This document shows positions 33,398 to 33,497 of a stretch of DNA of 33,497 bases, piece by piece. The translations under genes and the position numbers were made by a program. The notes below the pieces were generated by a model. It searched no databases. It saw only the letters and a program-made list of their open reading frames with translations, and was not told the DNA's origin. The stretch is from an uncultured Lachnospiraceae bacterium (GTDB lineage: Bacteria > Bacillota > Clostridia > Lachnospirales > Lachnospiraceae), in contig USGU01000018.1 in assembly GCA_900554415.1 (NCBI GenBank), positions 1-33,497 of the forward strand. The letters are read 5' to 3'. Each line of letters begins with the position of its first letter. Positions within the stretch are counted from its first letter, which is position 1.

Positions 33398-33497
33398 GTG
33401 CGCCTTGCGGCGCACGTCGCTAATGGATGAAAGTTCCTAATCCGCCCTAGTAGTGGGAAGGATACAGCCGAACACCAAGGGTGTCCATCGTGAGGTG
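33398..33497 (+). mobile_element. Putative group II intron, 5' end only (runs off the window)
   Basis: Starting at 33398 the sequence reads GTGCGCC, a typical group II intron 5' end. It continues into structured DNA: GTGCGCC-TTGC-GGCGCAC forms a 7-bp hairpin, and the stretch ending GGGTGTCCATCGTGAGGTG resembles intron domain I as I remember it from clostridial introns with a maturase. The position directly behind a terminator T-run is the known insertion preference of class C introns. The reverse transcriptase gene would lie to the right, outside the window. Confidence 0.5.

Overview
The window looks like the chromosome of a spore-forming member of the Clostridia, most likely Lachnospiraceae. 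The reasons are inference from gene content: spoIVA, a T-box leader, a long divergent PRPP synthetase, a type A RNase P RNA, strong AGGAGG ribosome sites, and AT-rich intergenic DNA with intrinsic terminators. No species can be named from the sequence alone.

Layout. (1) 1-7717 is an accessory, AT-rich island of polymorphic-toxin debris. It holds two related C-terminal toxin modules with a perfect 55-bp shared block (1-55 = 1459-1513), each followed by a related multi-pass membrane protein that is probably its immunity protein. Next come an Imm26-like gene and a small unknown gene. That small gene is split by a complete 2580-bp IS21-family element (4391-6970, istA/istB, 9-bp target duplication). 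Then follow a 27-codon stub that may be a toxin end and an imm11-like immunity gene broken by a frameshift. A strong terminator at 7678-7717 closes the island. (2) 7727-9164 is aroC on the minus strand plus a 337-bp intergenic region holding a MITE-like inverted repeat (8851-9031). (3) 9165-12771 carries an L,D-transpeptidase with a 12-residue tandem repeat, tgt and yajC. (4) 12801-19702 is a probable biosynthetic operon, leuB-ilvD-ilvB-serC-serA, for branched-chain amino acids and serine. (5) 19812-24530 holds a polysaccharide deacetylase, aroE, and then aroF-aroB behind a T-box whose specifier reads as UUC (Phe). (6) 24536-25702 is prs on the minus strand, divergent from a run of core genes: a DUF512 radical-SAM protein, der, plsY, gpsA, spoIVA, a MogA/MoaB-like gene and rnhA. 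(7) 32965-33310 is rnpB with its own promoter and terminator. Directly after that terminator the sequence looks like the 5' end of a group II intron, which runs off the window.

How the genes fit together. The core part is dominated by amino-acid supply: aroF, aroB, aroE and aroC cover four of the seven shikimate-pathway steps to chorismate. leuB, ilvD and ilvB act in Leu/Ile/Val synthesis, and serC and serA are the first two enzymes of serine synthesis. gpsA and plsY give consecutive steps of phospholipid synthesis. The left island reads as a reservoir of displaced toxin ends and immunity genes. The most notable features are the paired glycine-rich toxin end / membrane immunity cassettes and the evidence of how they were joined.
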